Below the pieces are notes generated by a model. The model worked only from the letters and a program-made list of their open reading frames with translations, was not told the origin of the DNA and did not search any database. Below, piece by piece: positions 35,049-45,494 of a stretch of DNA of 64,000 nucleotides. Origin of the DNA: Sphingomonas_L flavalba_A (GTDB taxonomy: Bacteria > Pseudomonadota > Alphaproteobacteria > Sphingomonadales > Sphingomonadaceae); contig NZ_CP180208.1 of NCBI RefSeq assembly GCF_047553045.1, forward strand, positions 3,038,001 to 3,102,000. The letters run 5' to 3'. Made by a program: the position numbers and the translations under genes. Numbering within the stretch: the stretch's first letter is position 1; every line of letters starts with the position of its first letter.

Positions 35049-35685
35049 CGGCGGGCTTCACCCGGTCCGGGTGGGCGGCGGCAAAGGCGGGCAGCGCCTG
35101 CGCGGCGGCGTCGGCGGCGACCAGCGCCGGGTAAGGCGCCAGGTCCACCGCCAGTCGGCGCGCATTGTACATCTGCGGCACCAGGCAGATGTCGGCGATG
35201 TCGGGCGCGGTGCCGCCCAGGAACGGCCCGGCGCCGGCGTCCCCGGCCATCGCCTCCAGCGCGGTGAAGCCTTCATCGATCCAGTGGCGGTACCAGCCGT
35301 CGCGCGCCGCCTGCTCGACCCCCAGTTCGCGGTCGAGGTAGCGCAGCACTCTGAGGTTATCGAGCGGGTGGATGTCGCAGGCGACAACCAGCGCCATCGC
35401 CATCGCGCGGGCGTGGCGCGCCGGGTCGGCGGGGAACAGCGGCGGTTCGGGCGCGCGGCGGTCGAGATAGGCGATGATCGCCAGCGACTGGGTCAGTTCC
35501 AGCCCGTCGATCGCCAGTGTCGGCACCATGCCCTGCCGGTTGCGCGCCAGGTTGTCGGGCGCGCGCTGCGCGTCGGCGAGCAACGGCACCGCAACGCTGG
35601 TATACGCTATGCCCTTCAGGTTGAGGGCGATCCTGACCCGGTAACTCGCCGAGGACCGCCAATAATCGAACAGCGTCACGCTCAT
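35041..35685 (-). CDS. maiA: Maleylacetoacetate isomerase / GST zeta-type protein
   Basis: A 214-residue glutathione S-transferase-fold protein. FDYWRSSASYRVRIALNLKG (6-25) is close to the zeta-class SSCSWRVRIAL motif, with SASY replacing SCSW; VPTLAIDGLELTQSLAIIAYL fits the glutathione-binding thioredoxin domain; and QMYNARRLAVDL belongs to the helical domain. Classical MaiA isomerises maleylacetoacetate in tyrosine breakdown, but no other genes of that pathway are nearby, so related substrates are possible. It overlaps mtnP by four bases (ATGA) and the receptor gene by eight. Confidence 0.8.
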   Translation of the reverse strand: MSVTLFDYWRSSASYRVRIALNLKGIAYTSVAVPLLADAQRAPDNLARNRQGMVPTLAIDGLELTQSLAIIAYLDRRAPEPPLFPADPARHARAMAMALVVACDIHPLDNLRVLRYLDRELGVEQAARDGWYRHWIDEGFTALEAMAGDAGAGPFLGGTAPDIADICLVPQMYNARRLAVDLAPYPALVAADAAAQALPAFAAAHPDRVKPADA

Positions 35686-36551
35686 CGGTTCAGCACCCGC
35701 CCGGCCACTGCGTCCAGCCGGGCGAGCAGCGCCGGGTCGCGCCGGTCGGGCGCGGTGATCAGCGCGGTGTCGAGAACGGTGTCGATCGGCGACGCCGTCC
35801 GCTCCGCCGGCAACAGCCCGGCCAGCGCGACGATCAGACCGCGCGCCTTGTCGGCATTGGCGTGCATCACCTTCAGCACCGACGGCACGTCGACATGGGC
35901 GTCGCCTTCGCGCCAGCAATCGTAATCGGTCAGCATGCCGACCAGCGCGTAGGGCAGTTCCGCCTCCCGCGCCAGCCGCGCCTCCGGCATCGCGGTCATG
36001 CCGATCACGTCGCAATTCCATTGGCGGTAAAGGTGGCTTTCGGCGCTGGTCGAAAATTGCGGCCCCTCGATCGCCACATAGGTGCCGCCTTCATAGACGG
36101 TGGCGCCGGCCCGGCGCCCCGCCTCCGCCGCCAGCACCGACAGGCGCGGGCAGACCGGATCGGCCATCGAGACATGGGCGACCATGCCGGTGCCGAAGAA
36201 GCTGTTGGGCCGGGCGACGGTGCGGTCGATGAACTGGTCGACGACGACGAAACCGCCGGGCGCCAGATGCTCGCGCAGCGATCCGACCGCCGACAGCGCC
36301 AGCAGGTCGGTGCAGCCGGCGCGCTTCAGCACGTCGATATTGGCGCGGAAATTCAGCGCGGTCGGCGGGATGACGTGGCCGCGGCCGTGGCGGGGCAGGA
36401 AGACGAAACGGACGGCGCCGATCGTCCCGGTCAGCAACTGGTCTGACGGCGCGCCCCACGGGCTGTCGACCGTGATCCACTCCGCGCCGTCCAGCGCGTC
36501 GATCGCGTACAGGCCCGATCCGCCCAGCACCCCGATCGTCCAGCCGCCCAT
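35682..36551 (-). CDS. mtnP: S-methyl-5'-thioadenosine phosphorylase
   Basis: Splits methylthioadenosine with phosphate to adenine and methylthioribose-1-phosphate, salvaging the by-product of polyamine or homoserine-lactone synthesis. The 289-residue form has the PNP-superfamily signatures LGGSGLYAI near 7-15, PRHGRGHVIPP near 54, YVAIEGPQFSTSAES near 180, VIGMTAMPEARLA near 202 and LTDYDCW near 228. The start at 36551 is preferred (GGGAG spacing) over an upstream GTG. It heads an operon with maiA and a TonB receptor, all overlapping. Confidence 0.93.
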   Translation of the reverse strand: MGGWTIGVLGGSGLYAIDALDGAEWITVDSPWGAPSDQLLTGTIGAVRFVFLPRHGRGHVIPPTALNFRANIDVLKRAGCTDLLALSAVGSLREHLAPGGFVVVDQFIDRTVARPNSFFGTGMVAHVSMADPVCPRLSVLAAEAGRRAGATVYEGGTYVAIEGPQFSTSAESHLYRQWNCDVIGMTAMPEARLAREAELPYALVGMLTDYDCWREGDAHVDVPSVLKVMHANADKARGLIVALAGLLPAERTASPIDTVLDTALITAPDRRDPALLARLDAVAGRVLNR

Positions 36552-36643
36552 ATCTGCTCCCGTTCCTGCCTGCGCCGCAGCCACCACCTTACCGGCGGAT
36601 CGCGTCGGAATGAAACGCCGTGATGGCGTCGGCCCCGGCGCGC

Positions 36644-36883
36644 TCAGGCAAGGCCGAGCGCGTTGCGATAGGTCTCAAGCAGCGCGTCGGCTTCCTCGCG
36701 GACATGCTTTTCCATCCGGCGCAGGCGGACGATCTGGCGCATCGTCTTGCTGTCATAACCTTGCGACTTCGCTTCGGAATACACGTCGCGAATATCGTCG
36801 GCGATGCCCTTCTTCTCTTCCTCGAGTCGCTCGATGCGCTCGATGAACAGGCGAAGCTGGTCCGCCGCGATAATGTCGCTCAT
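36644..36883 (-). CDS. DUF2312/GapR-like nucleoid protein
   Basis: A 79-residue protein with EKKGIADDIRDVYSEAKSQG and GYDSKTMRQIVRLRRM, the DUF2312 signature. In Caulobacter the homologue GapR is a nucleoid protein that binds overtwisted DNA ahead of replication and transcription and stimulates topoisomerases. The length is near the family's usual 80-90. GGGAG precedes the start at 36883. It stands alone, after the beta-helix gene and its terminator. Confidence 0.9.
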   Translation of the reverse strand: MSDIIAADQLRLFIERIERLEEEKKGIADDIRDVYSEAKSQGYDSKTMRQIVRLRRMEKHVREEADALLETYRNALGLA

Positions 36884-36977
36884 TGCTTTGCTCCCATGTG
36901 GAATGAAGCGCTGGCGTCTAGGCCAATTCGCCGCGCAGCGGAACCGCCTCTGACACCCGGAATCGGTGAATAATACC

Positions 36978-37005
36978 AAAATCCGCCGTGGCGGGCGGCG
37001 GCGGA
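36978..37005 (-). terminator. Rho-independent terminator of the beta-helix gene
   Basis: On the minus strand TCCGCCG pairs with CGGCGGA in a seven-base stem and is followed by TTTTGG. The stem begins immediately after the stop codon at 37007, giving a compact terminator before the GapR-like gene. Confidence 0.65.
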
Positions 37006-37006
37006 C

Positions 37007-38170
37007 TCAGTCGGCGCGCGCGCCGGTGCCGACCCCGCACTGGTGCGGCGCGCCCTGATAGCCGCGCCCGCTGATCGTCAGCCCGGCGGCGCTGGCCGTC
37101 ACCCCGGCCCGCAGGTCTTTCAGCTTGCCGCGCGCGCCCGGCGTGTCGTCAAGCACCGTGTTGTTGGCGACGCGGATCGCGTTGCTCTCGCGGTTCAGGA
37201 TGCGGTCGGTGACATTGTCGCGGATGTCGGCGTTGCCGACCCGCAATACCGATATCCACAATGGCCGGTGGTCCGGAATCGACACCACCGTGTTGCCGGC
37301 GATCACCACGTCGTCGGTGTCGGCGACGGCAATGCCGTGATACTGGTCCTGCACGTAGACCAGATTGTTGACGATCTCGAACCCGCGGTTGCGCTTGTTT
37401 GGTTCACCGCCGATGAAAATGCCCTGAAACCCGTCGCCGCTTCCCTGAAACAGCTGGTTGTCGGCGATGCGGATGCGGTTCGATCCCTTGGTCTGGCCCT
37501 GGGTCCAGAACTGGATCGCGTCCGGGTGGTCGCCCGGTAAAGGCGAAAAGCCGGTGAAACAGTTGCCGACGATCTCGACATCGTCGACGGCGGCGAAATT
37601 GCTGCCGTCGCTGGCGATGGTGGTGAAGGAGTTGCCTTCGAATTTCAGGCCGGTGATCCGCGACGAAACGGCGCCGCGCGACAATTCGCTGAACGCGGAA
37701 CGGCGCACCGTGACGTTGCGCCCGCCAAGGATATAGAGGCCCCAGCCGTCATTGCCGGGGTTGCCGTCCTTCGATCCGTGGAAATCGACATGGTCGAACA
37801 GGATGTCGCGCGATTCGATCAGGTCGGCCAGCCGGCTGTAACCCGGCTCGCCGGCATTCAGCGGCCGGCCGATCGCAACGCGCTCGAAGGTCAGGTTGCC
37901 GACGTTGTTCACGTTGAACCGGCTGATCTGGGCGATGCCGTCGCGCGATTGCGAGGTGATCGTCACCGGCTTGGTAAACTGGCGGTTGCTGAGGGTGATC
38001 CCGTAATTGCCGGGGGCAAGGACGATCCGCTCGCCCCCCTTAGCCAGCTCCAGCGCCCGGTCCAGTTCGGCCGTGTTGGTGATGACCGGGCCCGGTGTCG
38101 CGGCGTCGGCGCAGCCGCTGGTGCCGAAAGCGAGCAGCAACGCCGCGCCGATTAAGCCATGCTTGGTCAT
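37007..38170 (-). CDS. Exported right-handed parallel beta-helix protein
   Basis: A 387-residue exported protein; FGTSGC at 15-20 is a possible lipobox but the -3 residue is unusual, so secretion rather than lipidation is possible. From about 35 to 335 short repeats of the type xxxIxxNxF/V (ITSQS, LTFERVAI, VTVRRSAF, VEIVGNCF, IRIADNQLF, FEIVNNLV, VVIAGNTV) form a parallel beta-helix as in pectate lyases and chondroitinase B. HPDAIQFW near 214 resembles residues lining the polysaccharide cleft. Substrate unknown. No PEP-CTERM tail is present. Confidence 0.8.
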   Translation of the reverse strand: MTKHGLIGAALLLAFGTSGCADAATPGPVITNTAELDRALELAKGGERIVLAPGNYGITLSNRQFTKPVTITSQSRDGIAQISRFNVNNVGNLTFERVAIGRPLNAGEPGYSRLADLIESRDILFDHVDFHGSKDGNPGNDGWGLYILGGRNVTVRRSAFSELSRGAVSSRITGLKFEGNSFTTIASDGSNFAAVDDVEIVGNCFTGFSPLPGDHPDAIQFWTQGQTKGSNRIRIADNQLFQGSGDGFQGIFIGGEPNKRNRGFEIVNNLVYVQDQYHGIAVADTDDVVIAGNTVVSIPDHRPLWISVLRVGNADIRDNVTDRILNRESNAIRVANNTVLDDTPGARGKLKDLRAGVTASAAGLTISGRGYQGAPHQCGVGTGARAD

Positions 38171-38376
38171 TGGTCCTCCGCCGCTTGGCCGGTTGCACCC
38201 GCCGCCAGACCCGATCTTAGCCGTCGTGGCGGCGATGCGAAAGCCGTGCGGGGCGCCCGTCGCCGGCCGTCATCCCGATTCGGGGCATTCCGGCGTCGCG
38301 CCGCCCGGCGCGGACAAGCCTTTGATTCGGCGGGCGCGCCGCCTAGAACGGCGTCGTGTCGTCGGGGAGATGTCGT

Positions 38377-40017
<1,641 letters not shown>

Positions 40018-40023
40018 CCGGGT

Positions 40024-41094
40024 TCAGCCGCCGCTCACCCGGCAGTCGGCGACGGACAGCAGGGTGGCGGTGCCGATGCCGGCGAACAGCGACGCCTCCG
40101 TGCCGGTCATCCATACCTGCCCGCCGCCGTCGGCCAGCCGGGCGAACAGCGCCGCCCGTCGCGCCGGGTCAAGATGCGCCGCCACCTCGTCGAGCAGCAG
40201 GACCGGTCGCCGCCCGGCCCGTTCGGCGACAAGGTCGGCATGGGCGAGGACGATGCCGAGCAGCAGCGCCTTCTGCTCGCCGGTCGAACAGCGCGAGGCC
40301 GGCTGCCCCTTGTCGAGATGGCTGACGATCAGGTCGGCGCGGTGCGGCCCGACCAGCGTCCGCCCGGCGGCGGCGTCGCGCCCACGCCCGGTGGCAAGGG
40401 CGGCGGCGAAGGCGCCGCCATCGCCATCGTCCCAGCCGGCCAGCGCCAGCCCGGCGCGAGCGAACGGCCCCTCCGGCGCCGCCGCCAGCCGCGCGCCGAG
40501 CGCCGCGACGACCAGCGCGCGCGCCGCGCCCAGCGCGATGCCATGTTCGACCATTCGCGCTTCCAGCGCGGTCAGCCAGGCCGGGTCCGGCGCGGGGTCG
40601 GTGGCAAGCAGCTTGTTGCGCGCCCGCATCGCCGCGTCGTAGCGGGTGGCGTGCCCGGCATGGTCGGGCGCCAGCGCCAGCGCCAGTCGGTCCAGAAAGC
40701 GCCGGCGCCCGCCCGCCGCTTCGGTGAACAGCCGGTCCATCGCCGGGGTCAGCCACAGGATCGCCAGCCACTCGCCCAGCGCCGTCGCTGCCGCCGCGGC
40801 GCCGTTGATCCGCACCAGCCGGCGTTCCGGCTGGGCCGCCAGCGTACCCGTGCCGATCTCCGCCCCGCCGACCCGCGCGGCGACCGCGAAGCCGCCGGCC
40901 CCGTCGCTGCGCGCTATCTCGCCCAGCGCGGCGCCCCGCAGCCCGCGCCCGGGGGCAAGCATCGAAACCGCCTCCAGTATGTTGGTCTTGCCGGCGCCAT
41001 TTTCGCCGGTCAGCACGACCAGGCCGGGGCCGGGCGCGACCAGCGCGTCGGCATAGGAGCGAAAGTCGGTGAGGGCGAGGCGGGCGATCGACAC
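40024..41094 (-). CDS. recF: DNA replication/repair protein RecF
   Basis: A 356-residue SMC-like ATPase that helps load RecA at gaps. ALTDFRSYADA opens the chain as usual; Walker A is GENGAGKTNILEAV (31-44); the LSGG-like signature is STGEQKALLLG (about 265) and Walker B is VLLLDEVAAHLD (about 298). Length is normal. Unlike the common dnaA-dnaN-recF-gyrB order, here an exported protein gene separates recF from dnaN, with the middle gene on the other strand. Confidence 0.95.
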   Translation of the reverse strand: MSIARLALTDFRSYADALVAPGPGLVVLTGENGAGKTNILEAVSMLAPGRGLRGAALGEIARSDGAGGFAVAARVGGAEIGTGTLAAQPERRLVRINGAAAAATALGEWLAILWLTPAMDRLFTEAAGGRRRFLDRLALALAPDHAGHATRYDAAMRARNKLLATDPAPDPAWLTALEARMVEHGIALGAARALVVAALGARLAAAPEGPFARAGLALAGWDDGDGGAFAAALATGRGRDAAAGRTLVGPHRADLIVSHLDKGQPASRCSTGEQKALLLGIVLAHADLVAERAGRRPVLLLDEVAAHLDPARRAALFARLADGGGQVWMTGTEASLFAGIGTATLLSVADCRVSGG

Positions 41095-41200
41095 CGCCGC
41101 TTGGTAGGCGAAGCCGCGCCAGGGCTCAAATCGTCAATGCTTGCCAGCGGCCAGCGGCCGCGACAATCTGGCAGCGTTCGTTCGCGTAAGGATATCACCG

Positions 41201-41722
41201 ATGCTTGATCGCCCGCTTGCCGCCATGCTCGCGCTGGCCCTTGCCGTTCCGGCCGTCGCCCAGCCGCCACAGAAGCCGAAATCGTTCGACCGCCAGGCGG
41301 GGGACATCGCCACCCAGCCGCTGTCGGACACCAACCTGAAGAAGCGGGAGATCGCACCGGTGCTGGAGCAGGCGGCCATCGATCCCTATGCCAGTGGCGG
41401 CACCCGCAATTGCAAGACGCTGGGCGCCGCCATCGCCGAGCTGGATGCCGCGCTGGGCGACGATTTCGACGCGCCGCCGCTGCCGCCGGCAACGCGCGGC
41501 CAGAAGCGTGAAGAAGGTGCCGGCGCGGTCGGCAAGGCGGTAGTCAACGGCCTGATCCCGTTCCGGGGGCTGGTCCGTTACGTCTCCGGCGCCGAAAAGG
41601 CCGACCGGGCCTATAATCTCGCGGTCGATGCCGGGCTGACCCGGCGCGGCTTCCTGAAAGGGATCGGCCGGCAGAAAGGGTGCAAACCGCCGGCCGCGCC
41701 GCAGCGCAAGCCGGCGGAATAG
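41201..41722 (+). CDS. Exported hypothetical protein between recF and dnaN
   Basis: A 173-residue protein with a signal peptide (LAAMLALALAVPAVAQ, about 6-21) and a lysine-rich mature part. FDRQAGDIATQPLSDTNLKKREIAPVL near 30-55 and GAVGKAVVNGLIPFRGLVRYVSGAEKADRAYN near 110-140 look conserved in sphingomonads, though I do not know a family name. Two cysteines (RNCKTLG and KGCKPP) could pair. AAGGA precedes the start at 41201. Confidence 0.75.
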   Translation: MLDRPLAAMLALALAVPAVAQPPQKPKSFDRQAGDIATQPLSDTNLKKREIAPVLEQAAIDPYASGGTRNCKTLGAAIAELDAALGDDFDAPPLPPATRGQKREEGAGAVGKAVVNGLIPFRGLVRYVSGAEKADRAYNLAVDAGLTRRGFLKGIGRQKGCKPPAAPQRKPAE

Positions 41723-41728
41723 CGTCGG

Positions 41729-42841
41729 TCAGACCCGCATCGGCATCAGCACGTAAAGCGCCGGCGCCTTGTCATTTTCGCGAATCAGCGTCGGCGCGGC
41801 GGCGTCGGCCAGATGGACCTCGACCAGATCGCCTTCGACCTGGCCGAGAATGTCGAGCAGGTAGCGGGCGTTAAAGCCGATCTCAAACGTCTGGGCGCTG
41901 TAGTCACCGGGCACTTCTTCCGACGCGGTGCCGTTTTCCGGCGAGGTCACCGACAGGGTGATCTTGTCGCGGTCGAGGGCCATCTTGACCGCGCGGGTCT
42001 TCTCGCTGGCGATGGTGGCGACGCGGTCGACCCCTTGCATGAAGCTTTTCGGATCGATCTTCAGGATCTTGTCGTTGCCGGTCGGGATCACCCGCGAATA
42101 ATCGGGGAAGGTGCCGTCGATCAGCTTCGACGTCAGGATCGCGGCGCCAAGGCCAAAGCGGATCTTGGTCGGCGACAGCGACAGTTCGACCGAGCCGTCG
42201 ACCTCGTCGAGTAGCTTGCGCAGTTCCGCGACGCATTTGCGCGGCACGATCACATCCGGCATCCCTTCCGCGCCATCGGGTCGGGGCACCGTCACCCGCG
42301 CCAGCCGATGGCCGTCGGTGGCCGCTGCCTTCAGCACCGGCTGCGCTTCGTCCGACACGTGCAGGAAGATGCCGTTCAGATAATAGCGCGTTTCCTCGGT
42401 CGAGATCGCGAAGCGGGTCTTGTCGATGATCTGGCGCAGCGTCGCCGCCGGCAGTTCGAACCGGGTCGGCAACTCACCTTCCGCGATCACCGGGAAATCG
42501 TCGCGCGGCAGCGTCGCCAGGTTGAAGCGGGCGCGGCCGGCATTGACCTGCATCTTGCCGTCGGCGGCGTGGAGCGCGACCTGGCTGCCTTCCGGCAGCT
42601 TGCGCACGATGTCGAAAAGCGTGTGAGCCGACACCGTCGTCGCGCCCGGCTGGTCGACGGCGGCGGCGACGCTGTCGACGATCTGCAGGTCGAGGTCGGT
42701 CGCCATCAGGCGGATCGCGCCGTCGGCGGTCGCCTCGATCAGCACGTTGGACAGGATCGGAATGGTGTTGCGCCGCTCGACCACGGACTGGACGTGGCCC
42801 AGGCTCTTGAGCAGCGTTGCGCGTTCGATCGTCGCCTTCAT
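41729..42841 (-). CDS. dnaN: DNA polymerase III beta subunit (sliding clamp)
   Basis: A 370-residue clamp with the canonical start MKATIERATLLKSLGHVQ-like and the three repeated domains of equal length. RRNTIPILSNVL near 23-34, the hydrophobic MATDLDLQI and the C-terminal LMPMRV typical of clamps are present. The start at 42841 has GGGGGAAG upstream. It is not adjacent to dnaA; it lies next to a convergent exported-protein gene and 0.6 kb from recF. Confidence 0.96.
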   Translation of the reverse strand: MKATIERATLLKSLGHVQSVVERRNTIPILSNVLIEATADGAIRLMATDLDLQIVDSVAAAVDQPGATTVSAHTLFDIVRKLPEGSQVALHAADGKMQVNAGRARFNLATLPRDDFPVIAEGELPTRFELPAATLRQIIDKTRFAISTEETRYYLNGIFLHVSDEAQPVLKAAATDGHRLARVTVPRPDGAEGMPDVIVPRKCVAELRKLLDEVDGSVELSLSPTKIRFGLGAAILTSKLIDGTFPDYSRVIPTGNDKILKIDPKSFMQGVDRVATIASEKTRAVKMALDRDKITLSVTSPENGTASEEVPGDYSAQTFEIGFNARYLLDILGQVEGDLVEVHLADAAAPTLIRENDKAPALYVLMPMRV

Positions 42842-42928
42842 CTCTTCCCCCGGGGCCGCCCGGCCCCATAGTCGATTGGCCGGGCCGGGGCACCGCACGC
42901 CCCTTTCCGGGGCATCTTCATTAACGAG

Positions 42929-42960
42929 AAAAGGGGCCGGAGCAAGCGCCCCGACCCCTT
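42929..42960 (-). terminator. Terminator of the outer-membrane protein gene
   Basis: A 10-base stem with one wobble pair (AAGGGGUCGG with CCGGCCCCUU on the minus strand) is followed by UUCUCG. It lies about 30 bases beyond the stop of the omp gene. A second small hairpin, GCCCC-TTTCC-GGGGC, is at 42899-42913. Confidence 0.6.
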
Positions 42961-42990
42961 CGACTGCGGTTTTTCGAGCCGCTGTCCCGT

Positions 42991-43575
42991 TTAGAAGCGG
43001 AAGCCGAAGCCGCCCAGCACCTGCTGGCGCGAGACGCCCTTCTCGTAGTTGGAATAGCGGTACTCGGCCTTGATGAAGCTGTTCGGGCTAAACGCATATT
43101 CGGCACCGGCGCCGACGCGCACGCCGTCGAGGTTCGTCTTGTCGCTGAAGCTGGCCGGGCCGCCGGTCACGCCGTCGTAACGGGTGGCGATGCGGGCGTT
43201 GGTGTAGCCGGCCTTGGCGTAGAGCAGCATGCCCGGCGACACTTCCGCGCCGACGCGGGCGCCGGCATACAGGTCGCGCCGCGCGCTGCCGCAGATCTTG
43301 TCGCCGATCGCGGCGAAGTCGGTGTCGCAGCCCTTGGCGTTCGAATCCATATATTCGACCTCGCCGCCGACGACGGCGCGGCCCATCTGCATATCGTAGC
43401 CGGCGCCCAGCCCATAAGCGACGGCGTTGTCGCCATAGCCGTGATTCTTGACATGGTCGTAACCGACCAGGCCCTCGATGCGTAGGCCGGTGAACGGCGC
43501 ATTGCCGGCCGGTTGGGCCAGCGCGGGGCTGGCGGCGGCGGTCGCGAACAGGGCGGCAAGAATGAGAGTACGCAT
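42991..43575 (-). CDS. Outer-membrane beta-barrel protein (OmpA/opacity-like)
   Basis: A 194-residue outer-membrane protein. The signal peptide is 1-20 (AALFATAAASPALAQ). The mature part shows the alternating pattern of an eight-strand barrel, such as GLRIEGLVGYDHV, AVAYGLGAGYDM and FIKAEYRYSNYEKG, and ends with phenylalanine (GGFGFRF), the sorting signal. Two cysteines lie in KGCDTDFAAIGDKICG. AAGGAG precedes the start at 43575. A porin-like structural role is expected. Confidence 0.88.
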   Translation of the reverse strand: MRTLILAALFATAAASPALAQPAGNAPFTGLRIEGLVGYDHVKNHGYGDNAVAYGLGAGYDMQMGRAVVGGEVEYMDSNAKGCDTDFAAIGDKICGSARRDLYAGARVGAEVSPGMLLYAKAGYTNARIATRYDGVTGGPASFSDKTNLDGVRVGAGAEYAFSPNSFIKAEYRYSNYEKGVSRQQVLGGFGFRF

Positions 43576-43773
43576 TAAACAACTCCTTGGTGTTCGCCAT
43601 AACGTCGGCGAGCCGCTCCAATCGCACGAAGCCGGCGGGCGTTGCATGAACCTCAGACAACAGCGGCGTCTGTTGCATCGGGGGCACAATCCGGGGATGA
43701 AACGGGGCATGCACACGGTCGAAACCAGCCTTTCTGAACACCGGTTCATCGCCGTGGCGGCAATGTGGCGGGC

Positions 43774-44265
43774 ATGACCGGCATGAAAGCGGCCGTCACG
43801 GCGCTGCTGGCACTGGCGGCGACCGCCGCGGCGGCGCGCGATTCGCTCGGCGTGTTCGAGGGCTGGGGTGCGTTTCGCGATGCCCGCCCGCCGCGATGCT
43901 TCGCCATCGCTCAGCCGCTCAGCCGGTCGTCCGCCGCGTGGAAGCCGTTCGCCAGCATCGCCTTCTGGCCGACGATCGGGGCGCGAAACCAGCTCCACAT
44001 CCGCCTCAGCCACGAACGGCGGCCGGATGCGCCGGTGGCGATCAGCATCGGCGACCGCCGTTACGCGCTGGTCGCCGGCCGGGTCGACGCCTGGGCGCCC
44101 GACGCGCGGACCGACGCGGCGATCGTCGCGGCGATGCGCAACGGCGGGACACTGCGGGTGACGAGCCGGGGCAAGAACGGCGGCAGCTTCACCGACAGTT
44201 ACCGCCTGCGCGGGGCGGCAACGGCGATCGATGCCGCCGCCCTCGGCTGCGCGCGGCGACGGTAG
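43774..44265 (+). CDS. Exported hypothetical protein, IalB-like
   Basis: A 163-residue protein with an N-terminal signal (MKAAVTALLALAATAAAAR after a two-residue extension). The mature domain has ISIGDRRYALVAG near 90 and LRGAATAIDAAALGC at the end, an arrangement resembling invasion-associated locus B proteins and a related sphingomonad family. No clear Shine-Dalgarno; the in-frame ATG at 43783 is an alternative start. The role is unknown. The 198-base spacer upstream holds no other gene I can support. Confidence 0.6.
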   Translation: MTGMKAAVTALLALAATAAAARDSLGVFEGWGAFRDARPPRCFAIAQPLSRSSAAWKPFASIAFWPTIGARNQLHIRLSHERRPDAPVAISIGDRRYALVAGRVDAWAPDARTDAAIVAAMRNGGTLRVTSRGKNGGSFTDSYRLRGAATAIDAAALGCARRR

Positions 44266-44300
44266 AAAATGTCCGCCTTTTGGCCTAAGGGCCGCCGATC

Positions 44301-45494
44301 ATGAACGCGCCCATGCCCATTCCCGGCCTTGTCGACCCGGTCGTCGCCCCCCGTGTCGCCACGCCACGCGCCGACGGCCGCGTCGATCTTGTCGGCCTGT
44401 CCAAGCTGCAGATCCGCGAGGCGCTGCTCGAATCGCAGATGGAGGCGAAGCAGGCCAAGCTGCGCGCCAAGCAGCTGTGGCACTGGATCTACAACCGCGG
44501 CGCCACCGATTTCGCGGTGATGACCGATATCGCCAAGGACATGCGCGGCTGGCTGGAGCAGCGGTTCGTTGTTGGCCGGCCGCAGGTGGTGGAGGCACAG
44601 GTTTCGACCGACGGCACCCGCAAATGGCTGCTGCGCTCCGACGACGCTCAGGAATATGAGGCCGTGTTCATCCCCGACGCCGACCGCGGTACGCTCTGCG
44701 TGTCGAGCCAGGTCGGCTGCACCCTCAACTGCCGTTTCTGCCACACCGGTACGATGCGGCTGGTCCGCAACCTGACGCCCGGCGAGATCGTCGGGCAGGT
44801 GATGCTGGCCCGCGATTCGCTGGGTGAATGGCCGTCATCGCCCGATGGGCGGATGCTGACCAACATCGTGATGATGGGGATGGGCGAGCCGCTTTATAAT
44901 TTCGACAATGTCCGCGACGCGCTGAAGATCGTCATGGACGGCGACGGGCTGGCCCTGTCCCGCCGCCGGATCACGCTCAGCACGTCGGGCGTGGTGCCGA
45001 TGATGGCGCGCGCCGGCGAGGAGATCGGCGTCAACCTGGCGGTGTCGCTCCACGCGGTGACCAAGGAAGTGCGCGACGAGATCGTGCCGATCAACCGCAA
45101 ATACGGCATCGAGGAATTGTTGCAGGCGTGCGCCGACTACCCCGGCGCCAACAACGCCCGGCGCATCACCTTTGAATATGTGATGCTGAAGGACAAGAAC
45201 GACAGCGACGCCGACGCGCGCGAGCTGGTGCGGCTGATCCGCAAATACCGGCTGCCGGCCAAGGTCAACCTGATCCCGTTCAACCCGTGGCCGGGCGCGC
45301 CCTACGAATGTTCGGATGCGGACCGGATCAGGCGTTTTTCCGACATCGTGTTCGAAGCCGGCATTTCCGCGCCGGTCCGCACCCCGCGCGGGCGGGATAT
45401 CATGGCGGCGTGCGGCCAGCTCAAATCGTCGAGCGAGAAGCGCAGCCGCGCCGAACTGGACCGGTTGGCGGAGGAAAAGCAGGCGGCATTGTGA
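44301..45494 (+). CDS. rlmN: Dual-specificity 23S rRNA / tRNA adenine-C2 methyltransferase
   Basis: A radical-SAM enzyme (397 residues) methylating A2503 of 23S rRNA and A37 of some tRNAs. The cluster motif is CTLNCRFC (CxxxCxxC, about 138-145), and the conserved methyl-carrying cysteine is in AACGQLKS near 373. GLALSRRRITLSTSGVVP and NNARRITFEYVMLK are family sequences. The gene overlaps the TauE-type permease gene by four bases (GTGA), so they are translated together. Confidence 0.96.
   Translation: MNAPMPIPGLVDPVVAPRVATPRADGRVDLVGLSKLQIREALLESQMEAKQAKLRAKQLWHWIYNRGATDFAVMTDIAKDMRGWLEQRFVVGRPQVVEAQVSTDGTRKWLLRSDDAQEYEAVFIPDADRGTLCVSSQVGCTLNCRFCHTGTMRLVRNLTPGEIVGQVMLARDSLGEWPSSPDGRMLTNIVMMGMGEPLYNFDNVRDALKIVMDGDGLALSRRRITLSTSGVVPMMARAGEEIGVNLAVSLHAVTKEVRDEIVPINRKYGIEELLQACADYPGANNARRITFEYVMLKDKNDSDADARELVRLIRKYRLPAKVNLIPFNPWPGAPYECSDADRIRRFSDIVFEAGISAPVRTPRGRDIMAACGQLKSSSEKRSRAELDRLAEEKQAAL

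Noticed and set aside
43088..43741. A minus-strand frame starting upstream of the outer-membrane gene
   Set aside because: It runs into the porin gene in the wrong frame and becomes Arg-rich; the porin has a signal peptide, a Shine-Dalgarno and a C-terminal phenylalanine.
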